Assembly (NCBI GenBank): GCA_000328365.1 | Contig: KB306385.1 | Coordinates: 128,342-192,341, forward strand | Reading direction: 5' to 3' | Origin: Capitella teleta | Taxonomy: Eukaryota; Annelida; Polychaeta; Capitellidae | DNA length: 64,000 nt | In this document: in pieces, positions 24,441-39,630 of the stretch | How positions within the stretch are numbered: the first letter of the stretch is position 1 | Layout: each line of letters opens with the position of its first letter | Notes under the pieces: generated by a model | What the model was told of the DNA's origin: nothing | The model's input: the letters and a program-made list of their open reading frames with translations, nothing else | Databases searched by the model: none | Program-made: the position numbers and the translations under genes

Positions 24441-26900
24441 TGATATATGAGTGATATAGCGGTTATCGCTGCAGGTGCATGTTATTCAAAGAACTGTTTG
24501 TTTAACCTCAATTGGTCAGTTAGGTACATCCTCATCATTCTGACACAAATAATATAATACCCTGAGATTTCACCCTCAATAAAACCCAATCATTTGAATG
24601 AGTTCTGTGCCACCCTTCCCAACCCCTCGCTCTCCCTCAGCCCCTGTGGCACCCAAGCAATCATTTATCCAATGAGCCAAATCGGCTTTGAAGCCTCGCA
24701 GACACTCATAAAACATTCGGAGTGAATTTACAAACCCCTTGGAGGAAAACTGTTTGAATAATTCAGTCGAGAACACCGTCGTGCTCCACCTTCGCCATTT
24801 GTCGCTTGTAAATCAGTTGAATCCCCTTTGATGAAGCGACAACCGGCGATTTACGACATCTCGCTCATAATACGAACGCTTGTTTCCAAATCACGTCGCT
24901 ATGGCAACTGGCAACACGTCCTTCGATGCCGCGTGATTATGGCCAGTTGGAGGTCAAACAGCTCAATGGTTCATTCACAATTATTTATTGCTCATGTAAT
25001 AAAATCAGCATAATCTATAGTACTTTAATTTCATGGCACGTCACTTCAATGTGGCGGCGTGCACTTTGTGTAAATAACCAAAATTGTTTTGGTTGAGCAA
25101 AAAAAACAAAAAAAACCAACACCTACACGTTTAGTTATATAAGCATCACACGCATATGAGCGAGAGATACACAGTCATCGAACCCAGAAATACATTGAGC
25201 TGCTGCTCTGGTATGTGACCTATATCCTTACATCATTCCTATGCATGTATTGAGTGGAGTAACCATGGAAACACATGCAGACATTGGCTGGAGTATCCAT
25301 GGCAACGAGTAAACCACGTGATAACCGAACAAAGTGATTGTGCCATAAATTAATAGTTTTTTGCCCGTTTACACAAGTTAGACGAACGTTGTGTGTCATG
25401 GCGATGATAGCTTCCTGGAATGCATGACATACACGTCGATAGCAGCGCCCCCTTGTTACTAAATCAGCGAGATCAAAGGAACGGCGGCGCGGCATTGAGT
25501 GCGTGTCAATACTCTCACCACTTCACAATGAATTGCATCCTCCACCACTGAATAATAAATGCATTATGTGTGATTGTCGGTCGGTGCAGCAGCAGAATCG
25601 TACTACGTGAACTTGTGTAATCAACTCAAATAAAAAGAAAACATGCCTGAACGCCACGAAGGGGGTATGATGCAACAAACGACGTCACACGTAAGGGGGG
25701 GTCAGTTAGATCACTGCAAGCATAGTTTTGTGTATGAAATACTTAACTCATTATTAATGTCTCTTGCACTTGGATTTTTCTGGGACATATTTTCAATTAG
25801 GGTCTGTTTACCCTATGTTATCACTTAAAAATAGACCCCGAAATGACAGAGCATTGAGCCTAAAAGGGAGAGGGTGGGGGAGAAGTCAGCTGTCATAACG
25901 CCCCTTTAAGTTAAAGAGACCTTGAGTTGATGCTGCTTGGCAAGTGGAATGAATACCTCTGTGGCAATGCATCAAATCAATGTTATACAATTGCTCATAG
26001 TTATCTTTAGTACTTCTATTACAACTGCAATGAACAGTATGCAATTATGGGTGTTGAAATAACATCCAGGGGTCTGTAACGTGAATGAGTTCCCTCGCTT
26101 TGAGGTAAATCCATATGCATAGGCCTATAATTATCGTACATGCACGTGTGCAACTAACTATATGCCTATTAGTATATTGGTGTCACAAACTCACACTGAG
26201 CACGTATCAGTTCGCAGTTTACAATCAAAGGAGTACCAACTACAAGGAGGGAAATTACACAAGGGTGCTTCACCCCTTCTTCTTCCCTAAACCCACAGGT
26301 GAGGCGCGAATCAATCAAAACAATCGACGCTCTCTCCTACTTTCAGGCTTCTCTTTCGTCTCATCATTCATTCTCTCGGGTTTCTAACCGCAGTTCCCAG
26401 TTTGAGTAATGTCTTCAACACATCAAAGTCGATTTGAAAATCTTTGAAACCCCACACAAAAAAATCCTCTTGATTTATGGAGGTGCTAACGAAAGACAGG
26501 GCCGAGGCTGAGTAGAATACAAACCAGCCCCCCCACGGCACCCGTCAGTCAACGAGATATGTTTTATCGTATCACTAACTGTCTTAGTCACTCGCTATCT
26601 TTATAGAAGGATGTAAATAACTCTGAGGAAGCGTCGCTGTTAGTCCGCCCCTCGTGTTGCCGCTCTGAGAAATGTCGTCCGTCGACGTGCGAGTGCATGA
26701 GCTGAGGTTTGACGTGCGTATGGCAGCCACATCAGAAGCAAGTTTACGAGTGAAGATATATGGCCGTCAGATAAAAGAGCAGCGAAAGTGAGTGATGTGG
26801 CGCTTGACAGGTTGATTACGCACAACAGACATGTGTCAGCGGAAACCTTGTTCAGTTATCTGCTCACTTGTGAGAAGGAGAGGGAATGATGGGCACAGGG
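24441..26900. other. Non-coding DNA with one CTCF-like motif
   Basis: No gene is supported. GCGCCCCCT at 25445-25453 is the minus-strand form of AGGGGGCGC in a CTCF-like context. The rest is AT-leaning and has short overlapping open frames only. Confidence 0.45.
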
Positions 26901-26905
26901 TACCA

Positions 26906-30270
<3,365 letters not shown>

Positions 30271-30273
30271 CAG

Positions 30274-30502
30274 ATCACTCGAGAGCTATTCCTTTGTCGT
30301 TGAAATTGGTTCAGATGAGGTGATTTATAATGGGCCAGATGACGTCTTAGAAGCTGCGTTAAATCTGTCAATTTCTATGGCACCAGCGGATACTTATGAG
30401 GAGCCACTCGTACGATATGGTTTCGCACCTAACGGTCTTGGGTTCGCATTTATCGATCGGTTTCGTATCAATCAAAGCGATGCGTCTACGGGAAGTCGTT
30501 AA
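30274..30502 (+). other. Candidate terminal exon of unknown gene
   Basis: A good acceptor (T-rich tract ending CCAG at 30273) precedes a 75-codon frame that ends in TAA at 30500-30502. The translation looks like real protein, for example ESYSFVVEIGSDEVIYNGPD. No family is recognised and no upstream exon is identified. It may be the end of a gene whose other exons I cannot see, or a chance frame. Confidence 0.3.
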
Positions 30503-32135
30503 TCAGGTGTCGATGATAAAATTCCTTTGTCTACTACAATCAAACTCAGGTGTATAGTAGGGTGAACAAGGGGTCAGGCTAGCTGACCAGTGTCCACTTT
30601 CAGAGGAGCTTCGTGCCACTATAGGCCAGGTGAAACACTTCATTGTTTACACCCACTATGTCATAAAAATGCATGAAATTTAAGAGCACTCGATGAATAC
30701 TTAACAACCGCATTTTGAAAGTTACGATTAATTTATTATGATTTATTACGCACAAAAATAGATATAAAATGCAATTATATAAGTCAGTTGGAACTTGAGT
30801 GAGTCAGATTTTTATTTTATTATTTACATTTCATGGTTTTTGTGTGTGCTCGTTCTCACCCTAAAAGGTGTGTTCATTAATCATCATTAAAATGTGTGAA
30901 GTCGATGCAGAACTTTGTGGGTTGCTGTTATTAATTGCAGACATGCCATTTGGATTTTTTCTGTGTTAAAAATGGGTTATATAAGTACTTATAAGTTATA
31001 ACCTATATCATATTCACCATAAAAATTACGGCTGCGTAATTTTTTATGACATATTTTCAGTGCGATATGCGAATACCATAAAATAGTCCAATACATGTAA
31101 ATTGACCACCAACTGTCAAAAGTGCCGTAGATAAGCCTACTCAAGAATTGTACTAAAAACAATATACTTGCGTTCAACGTAAGTGCAAGCTCAAGTCGTT
31201 TCTTGCGATACTTACGGCTGATCGTAAGCACGGCCATTGTTCAGTACATTCCTCTCCAGAAAGCCTTCGTTTGATCGTTTTACAACACCGCATTAGAGCC
31301 GCGAGTTTATACGACAAGCGAATGGGACCGGAGCACCACGCCTGTAAATCAAGCTGTGTAAACGCCACGTTGCACTGTTTCGTAAAGTGGGGCATCGGGT
31401 TGGTTGAAGGGAAAGAAGAGTGACTTTGATTAAGAGTTATCCCACTATTTGGGGGCGTTGAGACGGTTTAACGAATAAAATGCTTCTAATGAACACTGTA
31501 TTTTATATAGCGGTAGCGCCATCTACCAGCGACACGAAACACTATCATTATAGTTTGTGGTGAACATGGCGCGACAGTATCGCCGCCTACTGGATATTTA
31601 GTTTCCTATCATTTTTTTGAATTTCTACGCAATTCTGTGCAGTGATAATAGCTTTTATCTTAATTCAATCACCGTGTCCTTGAGCACCCATCATTAATGT
31701 TCAGTTAGATGACTTGAAATTGCGTATTTTTCACCATCTTTGTTCAGTCCCGCTGATGTGAAGCCACGTGGCGATACAATGCTGCCGCGTGGTGAGTTAT
31801 CTGGAAACTACAGCATCCCGACGTGAAATTTTCTTGCATCAGTTTCGCCATCTACCGAGTGATTTGGAAACTGATTCGATAACACTTTTAAATTACGTAT
31901 CAAATTGGATCGATATAATGAATAATGTCACTACTGAAGTGCGGTGCAGATTGAAGTACACGATCGACGTCGTTATAAACACAGGAGGTATTGATTGTTT
32001 CGTCAGTAAATCGTCACTGTAGAAAGTGAGGCTTATGCCATGCACCTGTGCATCTTGTACGTTATGATTCACTTCGATTTCGAGACATCACAAGAGGAGT
32101 GCGTTATGATTATACTCAGCAGCGGTAGTCCGATT
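30503..32135. other. AT-rich non-coding DNA
   Basis: No gene is supported. TAGCGCCATCTACC near 31,511 and CGCCATCTACC near 31,847 match, on the minus strand, the Drosophila-type CTCF string AGATGGCG. The open frame at 31768-32022 has no recognisable domain. Confidence 0.4.
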
Positions 32136-32138
32136 ATG

Positions 32139-32222
32139 TTATAATCATAACGCAATTATGGCATTCTATGGGAAAGCATATTATGCTTTCACATGGAATG
32201 CCTGGGCGACCGTTATGATCTG
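32139..32222. repeat. Long imperfect hairpin, possible small-RNA precursor or MITE tip
   Basis: GGCATTC...GAATGCC forms a stem of about 20 bp around a 17-base odd palindrome centred on AAAGCATATTATGCTTT. Outer arms ATCATAACG/CGTTATGAT extend it to about 80 bases across an unpaired internal loop. The string GTGCGTTATGA just upstream also occurs in the inverted repeats at 51.2 and 51.6 kb. Confidence 0.5.
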
Positions 32223-32523
32223 CCGATGCATGCAGCACCACATGGGACTCGAGACTTCACTGGTTCCCTGGTCATATATATAACGACACAGGCACACACC
32301 GATGACAGGTGGTATATCATTGGCTGCTATTTACAGTAACATTTAGTCAACTGGTCGTATTCAGCAAATACTGTGAATTCATTTTCACTCGCCTCGCCTT
32401 GTGAGCCATCTTGGGAATTCCGAGTGACATCATGTGAAATCGAATGAAATGAATGTACCAAAATAGGGGCGAGTTTTCGTCGGTGTGTACCGGTGTTTCT
32501 TTTCAGTAGCGCCAGAGACCAAT

Positions 32524-33860
32524 GAAACCAAAGATTCTGTTGCTTCGCCAAGATTGGACACTCAGCGATTTTGCGTTTTAACGCGACGGCTGCGCCCCCT
32601 GACGGCGATGAAGGTCTGCTTCCAATGTTATTGTCATGGCGAAACGATCGACGGTAGGAGACAATTGCGGAGCAATAAACTGTAAAAATAATCTGAGAGT
32701 CTACCCAGGATTGTAATTCTTTTCATTCCCAAAGAATGAAGAATGGTTTGTGATATTTTATATGAGTTGTCAGTTTGCGAAACCCATTAATATATTAGGC
32801 TTATTTTTTTTTCTGATGATGACCTGTATGTCACTCGGTGGAAAGCGTCGCTGCTGTTATGAAAATCAAAAGACATTTGCATTGCTTTTTGTTAACTATT
32901 TCGAGTCATTTTCACTTTTAACTTCTTTAATATCAAACTGGACGTTCTATTTGCTAAGCAGTTACTGTTGTCATGTAATAGTGAGTTTAAAAATCGCGGC
33001 AAAATGCACGACGCTTTCCTGTGTGTCCAACAGTGACTCAACAGCTGATGTTTTGGGACGGAGGAGTAAATCATTTGCTCGACTCGCTCATCGAGTCGGC
33101 CGCTCGTTGAATCGAGCTGTCGATATTTATGCGGATTGATGTGATGTATTATGCAGCATTTATATAATGTATATATTCTATATCCATTCATGGTTAATGA
33201 GTATTGTAATGATTAAAACATGTTATTTGTAACCTGTCAACATAATTCGATTTTTATTTTGCCCAAGCCGATGTACCAAGTGGGTGGGAAGCAAAAAAGA
33301 AAATACATGAAATTACCACAAACCATCTCTGAAAACATATATACTTATAAAACTTCTTTTTACTTTTAAGGTATATTATTTACATGTATTATAATGATAT
33401 GATAATGAACCCATTAATGATTATATTGTATGATTATTATACTGATGTTATAATTGTTGAATAACGTATAATAAAACATTTATGAACTTGAATTGAATGT
33501 CATTCGTATTTTCTGATCAACTAAAGTGAGCATCATCGCCAAACCGATACTCTCAGATCGACCTATTTTTCAATGCGCGATATCGCTTTATTAATTTATT
33601 TATCGCTGTATTCGCCTTACTGTCGTTTTGCTGAAGAGGAAGATGGAAAAAAAAATACGCTTCTTGGTTATTTGTGACAGCTTCTACGGATTTTTATAAA
33701 TAGCGCATAACTGTGAAAAACGTCATTGACGACCGTGTTAACTGCTCTGCGCTCAGCGATCTGACCTTCGTCGCCGCTTGGGGCGCTGCTTCGCCGTGCT
33801 AACCCTTGCGTGAATAGGGAGTGTCCAATCTAGGCGAAGCTACAGAATCTTTGGTGAAAC
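32524..33860 (+). mobile_element. THAP-containing DNA transposon relic with about 95-bp terminal inverted repeats
   Basis: The left arm (32524-32619) and right arm (33757-33860) are inverted copies sharing CCAAAGATTCTGT, GCTTCGCC, AGATTGGACACTC and a GCGCCCC...GACGAAGGTC block. Inside the left arm, a plus-strand frame from 32636 reads MAKRSTVGDNCGAINC, then, past an in-frame TAA, FFSFPKNEEW. That is the start of a THAP zinc finger (C-x4-C followed by the FPK motif), a DNA-binding domain of P-element and Kolobok-type transposases. The frame decays after that. No target-site duplication was obvious. The right-hand part of the interior, 33.1-33.7 kb, is AT-rich with no coding match. The superfamily (P or Kolobok) is not settled. 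Confidence 0.6.
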
Positions 33861-34453
33861 TCAAGACCAAACTGACTATATATTGCTTCCGTTCGCAATG
33901 CTAACTGGAAGCAATACTACATTGTTTGAAGTGATGATCATAATGCGATTTTAGAGCACGAAGCAGCAGCACTCACGATTCATAACGTTCAAGCTTCGTT
34001 CGTGATGTTTTGGACATAATTTACACAATCCATAATCCATAATCCACCTGGAAATGGCTCCAATATGGAACACCGATCTCAGTGGTCAGATTGCCGATGA
34101 TTAAAACTCCCTCTTGCCTCTTGCCACTTCATTTACACATCTGTAAAGGGTTTGATTAAACTGAACAATTGATACAGTTCAGGATCGCTGATGTTATATT
34201 GGTGATTAAAATCGTCTTGCGACTTCTTGCTCCCCAAGCTGAACTTTAGAAGACATAATATTATTGTTAGCCAGCGACGCCTGGTTCTTTTCACGTTTTA
34301 CGTGTGAGCGGAATTCTCACTCTTCATCTATACTAGCACATACAGTAGGGAAAAAAAATCGACGAAGTTCTCTCCAACAAACCACAAACAGCGAATTAAA
34401 TGATCTTCAAGTACACTTTATTATGTTATCCTCGTGGGTCAAAGCGCGCCCCC

Positions 34454-36184
34454 TCACCGGCGGTGCTTCGCTCGTTTTAGATTCCTGGTCAGGAGTTTCA
34501 AGTGTTGTTTGTAATCCAGAAGATCCAGTAGGAGAATCCCGATCAGGATGAGGATGATGAGGAGAACGGAAGAGTATCCGATTCCCTGCGCAGAGGGTCT
34601 CCAGTCGGATTCCGTGAATGTTCCACGCGAGGGCTGGAAGGCCAAGGGATGCTCACCTGGGGAGAAATTAGGGTCAAAGTAAGGTGGGCATTCAAAGATA
34701 CCAATTGTCCAGTTCATTCCAGACATGGCACATTTATCAACAAATCACCACAAACTACTCAAGCCCTTCATGTTCAGGAGTTTAATAGCTCACGACGGTT
34801 GATCCCCGTTGATCCCCGGAACGCATATCCAGGAATACAGTAATTGGCAAGTGTAGGTCTATAATTATCTCTGTCTATCTAAAGTTTAAATGCATAATTA
34901 TTTCGTAGCTGTACGGCAACCTACTTTGAGTCGGTGTGAGGGTGGTCGCCACGCACAGTGCATGCATCAGTGCGTCGCCGTCGCACTCTTTCCCGGTGCA
35001 TGTCCGCTCCCTCCTCCGAGTTCCTTGACCAAGTGTCGCAGAACACGCAGTCCACTGTTGCCATGGCAGCCAGGTTGATGTTGCCTGGCAACACTGTTGG
35101 TTACACTCCCTCGATGTCACATAGTAATCTGTTGCGCACAAAACATGAAAAGCAAAATTTATGACGTCATACACACGAAGCGAGTATCCCAGCGATGACG
35201 TCAGAGTCCGATTACATGCATATTCATGAGCCTTATTACAAATGTAGATCCGGAATTGTGATCCCCCGCCACACGAAGAAGTACACACGCTCCAAGACAA
35301 CCACTGGTTCAGCAGTGTTGGGTCAGAAGTGTTATCTGTTGGTAGATTAATTAATTAGTTGATTGAAGAAGTCGATCGACTGTTCGTCACCTGCAATCAG
35401 GGTTGTGTGCATCTCTTGGGTAGTCGTCATGAAGCGTTCTTTGGAAGCTGGACGCAGAAATTATGGAATTAAGAAATTACATTAGATTTTAAATTTACAT
35501 GTAATACCATTTGGGTTGTTCGTTCTGCCGACAGTTTCATCTGTGAATACTGAAACTGTTTGGGAATACATGTAATATAAAGGAGATTTAAGGCGATTAG
35601 AAATAAGTGAACAACAGTAAAACCTCGTAATATTATAGTTGTGTGGGAATCAACATTGAAGACAACAACAAACACCTATCACAGGCATAGTGCACTCACG
35701 GATTCATTTGTTTGGCTGCAATGTAGATTATGATGAAGAAGGTGAAAACTGTCTTACCTGCGCTATCAGTGGATCGTACTCACCTTCCTGCCTTTCTAGA
35801 ACTTTCGTGCCGTCGAAAGTTCTGAGTTGATATATTTCGCCATCTGCGGCTGAGAGATCCTCACATTCGCCATCGTCCTCGCGAAGCTGAGTTTCGTTGA
35901 GTGTTTTTGGTTCGTGTGGGTTTATTTATATGGCGTATTTATCCAGCTGACAATCGGATGAGATCGATGGCCGAGATGAAGAAGTACTTCATTTGGCTCC
36001 TATTGTTGATGTTCATCATACTCGATATTACATTGGCTGAGTTTGCGCTTCTTCCCTTCCAGAGTGAATGGCCAACGGAGCTGATGCCAAGTAATTGAGT
36101 TAGAATCCTATTCTCCCAAAGCAGAAACATACGAAATGGTGTCACATCTTCAGGCAAAATATCTCCGGGAAATCGAGATGGCAT
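34454..36184 (-). CDS. Thrombospondin type-1 repeat protein with C-terminal membrane anchor
   Basis: Four minus-strand exons close in phase: 36184-36032, 35886-35784, 35335-34925 and 34656-34454 (289 codons). The third exon carries two TSP1 repeats: LSWSVCTSSCGGGSQFR, and PWQQWTACSATLGQGTRRR followed by a Cys-rich tail. It is flanked by phase-1 introns, as usual for shuffled extracellular domains. The last exon encodes a stretch after GIGYSS of about 20 hydrophobic residues (VLLIILILIGILLLDLL), then a short basic tail ending RAKHRR. The topology would put TSP1 repeats outside the cell and about 20 residues inside. No signal peptide is seen, so a further 5' exon is likely missing from the model, and the first exon (MPSRFPGDILPEDVTPF) is the least certain part. 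AATAAA on the minus strand lies at 34422-34417. The partner and pathway are unknown. Confidence 0.65.
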
Positions 36185-36271
36185 CAATATGCTTTGATAT
36201 TTTATAGGCTTAGGTTATGTATTGTACGATATAAGTACATAATTATAAATATAGATGCAATCATCGAATTA

Positions 36272-36315
36272 AAACAAAAAAACAAAAACAAAAACAAAAA
36301 CAAAAACAAAAACCC
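36272..36315. repeat. (AAAAAC)n simple repeat
   Basis: About seven tandem AAAAAC-type units lie just outside the TTAA MITE. Confidence 0.9.
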
Positions 36316-36370
36316 GCAACGTCATGTAGTTCGACAGTTTGAATTGTACATTCCTATTTGAAAGTTGTAA

Positions 36371-36813
36371 AGATGACCTCTGTACATTTAGATCGATTCT
36401 ATGGGCTTTTTTGGATGACGAGAGACCAATTTTGAGAAATTCGGTCAAAATAATATGGATAACATTCAAGACAAATTAAAATACCAATTTCTTAATCGGA
36501 CAAAATAGCCTGAAACGATATGAGTGTGAGATTTCTTTTATGAGGATTACTGAAAGATTTGCTCACTCGACGGTTCCTATCGTTAACAATTAATAGGAGA
36601 GTTAATTGTATGACATCACGACAGTATGAAATCGAACGCGAGAAGAAAGCGAGATTTTAAACCTCTCAAATTCGATTCATTAAGGAATTAGCTGACTGCA
36701 AAGCGTACATTATTGTCTAAAAATACATGTATGTCAGTCAATATAGGCGTACTTGTCATTTGGGGTCCAAACTCTTATTGTTTTGAATTAGTTACGGATG
36801 ACAGGGTTCCCCT
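36371..36813 (-). mobile_element. TTAA-flanked MITE, copy A (Kolobok/piggyBac-like target)
   Basis: This 443-bp block is an inverted, diverged copy of the element at 50638-51076. Shared blocks include GACGAGAGACC, ATTCAAGACAAATTAAAAT, TGAGATTTCTTTTATGAG and AACGCGAGAAGAAAGCGAG. The inner (right) end abuts TTAA at 36814-36817. The left end, AGATGACCTCTG, is a degenerate form of the terminus of copy B and follows GTAA. It has no coding capacity. A 35-40-bp segment at its right end is flipped relative to copy B. Confidence 0.8.
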
Positions 36814-36822
36814 TTAACTTCT

Positions 36823-37522
36823 GAACAAACTACATGTACTTATATTTCCACGTAAAGCGAAGCCAAAGTGAATAATATTTATTACTCCAGGACTGGAAGA
36901 AGTATACTGACAAAAAAAAAAAAGGAATGCGATTGTCGATGTTTTTATTGTAGACTGCAACACATAAAGGTAGAACAGTAAATTGTAAAAGTGCCGTTTT
37001 TTAATAAAAGAAAAAGAAAATGAGGCTATGAAATAATAGAAAAATAAAACATAAAAATTCTGTTAAATATAGACAAAGACATTTTTGAATAAAAATATCA
37101 CCATAATTTGTAAAGCACCATAGTGTAGAACAAAAACTCTAATAGTCTCATTTAATAATTATACAAGCATGCAGATCTACTGCTGGGGAGCACTTGCTAT
37201 GCATGTACTTGCTCTATAGATATTGTCATTTGATAACTTAGTAACTTAATTAAAACAATTGGGAATTATTTTGATGGGCCAGCGATAGTTTTACTTCGTT
37301 AAAGACCAGGGAATTGAACTATGATAAAATGAAACGGTAGCCAATTTGGATCAAAAGCATGATTTCACAATTTGTACATTAACATAGTTGTTCAGCATTG
37401 CATTTGTGAACATAATATGAAGACATCCAAAAAACCAGAAGGAAATTAAACACATGTCTAATAGGTTAATTGACGTATTACTTTATTATCATTGCTTCGT
37501 TGCTCTTGACAACAATATCGTT
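36823..37522. other. AT-rich intergenic DNA
   Basis: It contains an A-tract near 36,914 and many A/T-only runs. No gene or repeat family is recognised. It separates the MITE from the 201-bp tandem array. Confidence 0.6.
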
Positions 37523-38586
37523 ATGTTAACTACATGTAGGCCTATAAATTTATATCATTTTTATCCTCTGATCACCCGGATCACGTGATGTACTTAACTC
37601 AGAGAAGAATAATTAAAGTTATAATTGGTTTAATAAGCGGTTGCACATTTCCTAAGAGGACATTTGCACTCAAATCAAGTTAATTACGTAATTCCTATTG
37701 AAGGGAGAAATTCGTCGATGAAAATGTTAATTACATGTAGGCCTATAAATTTATATCATTTTTATCCTCTGATCACCCGGATCACGTGATGTACTTAACT
37801 CAGAGAAGAATAATTAAAGTTATTTAATAAGCGGTTGCACATTTCCTAAGAGGACATTTGCACTCAAATCAAGTTAATTACGTAATTCCTATTGAAGGGA
37901 GAAATTCGTCGATGAAAATGTTAATTACATGTAGGCCTATAAATTTATATCATTTTTATCCTCTGATCACCCGGATCACGTGATGTACTTAACTCAGAGA
38001 AGAATAATTAAAGTTATAATTGGTTTAATAAGCGGTTGCACATTTCCTAAGAGGACATTTGCACTCAAATCAAGTTAATTACGTAATTCCTATTGAAGGG
38101 AGAAATTCGTCGATGAAAATGTTAATTACATGTAGGCCTATAAATTTATATCATTTTTATCCTCTGATCACCCGGATCACGTGATGTACTTAACTCAGAG
38201 AAGAATAATTAAAGTTATAATTGGTTTAATAAGCGGTTGCACATTTCCTAAGAGGACATTTGCACTCAAATCAAGTTAATTACGTAATTCCTATTGAAGG
38301 GAGAAATTCGTCGATGAAAATGTTAATTACATGTAGGCCTATAAATTTATATCATTTTTATCCTCTGATCACCCGGATCACGTGATGTACTTAACTCAGA
38401 GAAGAATAATTAAAGTTATAATTGGTTTAATAAGCGGTTGCACATTTCCTAAGAGGACATTTGCACTCAAATCAAGTTAATTGCGTAATTCCTATTGAAG
38501 GGAGAAATTCGTCGATGAGAATGTTAATTACATGTAGGCCTATAAATTTATATCATTTTTATCCTCTGATCACCCGGATCACGTGA
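37523..38586. repeat. 201-bp tandem repeat, about 5.3 copies, each with an E-box and a D-box-like palindrome
   Basis: The marker TACATGTAGGCC recurs at 37531, 37732, 37926, 38127, 38328 and 38529. Spacing is 201 bp, except one unit of 194 bp that lacks 7 bases. Copies are almost identical, so the expansion is recent or homogenised. ATCACGTGAT (an E-box palindrome) occurs in each copy, with CACGTG at 37582, 37783, 37977, 38178, 38379 and 38580. AATTACGTAATT occurs in four complete units, the last full unit having TTGCGTAA instead. The array lies between the TSP1 and ankyrin-CARD genes. Confidence 0.97.
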
Positions 38587-39043
38587 CCGTCTGTTATGAT
38601 TTACTTTCTAGAGAATCCACAGTAAGGAAGATTGAATTATACTTGAATACATATTACATGTTCATGTGCGAAATAGTTGCTACGCAGTTACTTCTGAGAG
38701 AGGCTTGGGGCGATTTAGTTATAACAACACCGAAAATGCACGCATCACATTTCAAAGGGCTTCGGTGAAATTAATACGATGCGTATTTTGACTATTTTCA
38801 AAGTTGGGCGTCGAGAATTAGCTCAGAGCGACCGACGCTTTATGAAGGCGTAGAATATACATACACTCATAAAACAGTGCAGTCGGTTTAAGGGTTTTGC
38901 TCGGGTAGCGTCAAACATCGTAAATATTACATGTATTAAGCCAACTAGTGCAACTAGGTCGCACATTATTAGAAAAAGCTATCTCGGTTATCATAATAGC
39001 TACACGAGTTGATGTACTAGTATACATAGATCCGTCGCCCGCT

Positions 39044-39592
39044 TCACGCCATGTCGTATCCATGGTCGGAAGTGAACGCTGAGAGTCCAGGAGAGGTGTT
39101 GACCCCGATGGTCGAAACACTGAGGTTGTCGTTGATGACCAGCGTGCTGCCGATTGAGTCATCTGCGTCCGTGTCGATTTCGTGTCTCCTCATGGTGTGG
39201 TTGGGCGTGCTGTTCTGAGACGACATCCTTCTTTGGTTCATGTTCAGACTGGCAGATCGAGAAAACTGAGGAACAGAAGGCACTAAGGAAGGATTTCACG
39301 AACGAATTTAATCTCACATTTTGCATGAAGTTGGGTTGATATCGTCTTTCGTCACGCCCACGTCTTCGGGAAATGCCTTGGTTTCTGAAAGAGACATCAT
39401 AGAATTGTAACGGTGCAAGTCATCTCGTCTTATTCTATGTCATCATGATCTCTTCATTGACTATTGCCTGATCGTTAACAAACACAAACCCTGTCTACAT
39501 TTATGTGTATAAGAAACTTTTCAATCAAACAAAGGCAGACGCAATCGAATCTCTTATAACGTTTATAAAAGAAAAGAAAATGTCGTATGCAG

Positions 39593-39630
<38 letters not shown>

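Noticed and set aside
32750-33139. 129-codon plus-strand frame as an independent membrane protein
   Set aside because: It lies inside the THAP transposon relic and continues from its decayed frame. The hydrophobic run comes from a T-rich stretch.
36196-36206. TATA box for the TSP1 gene
   Set aside because: The TATAAAA match lies only about 15 bases before the candidate ATG, too close for a normal start site, and similar strings abound in this AT-rich region.
37523-38586. CRISPR-like or gene-bearing array
   Set aside because: Whole 201-bp units are repeated with no variable spacers and no long open frame.
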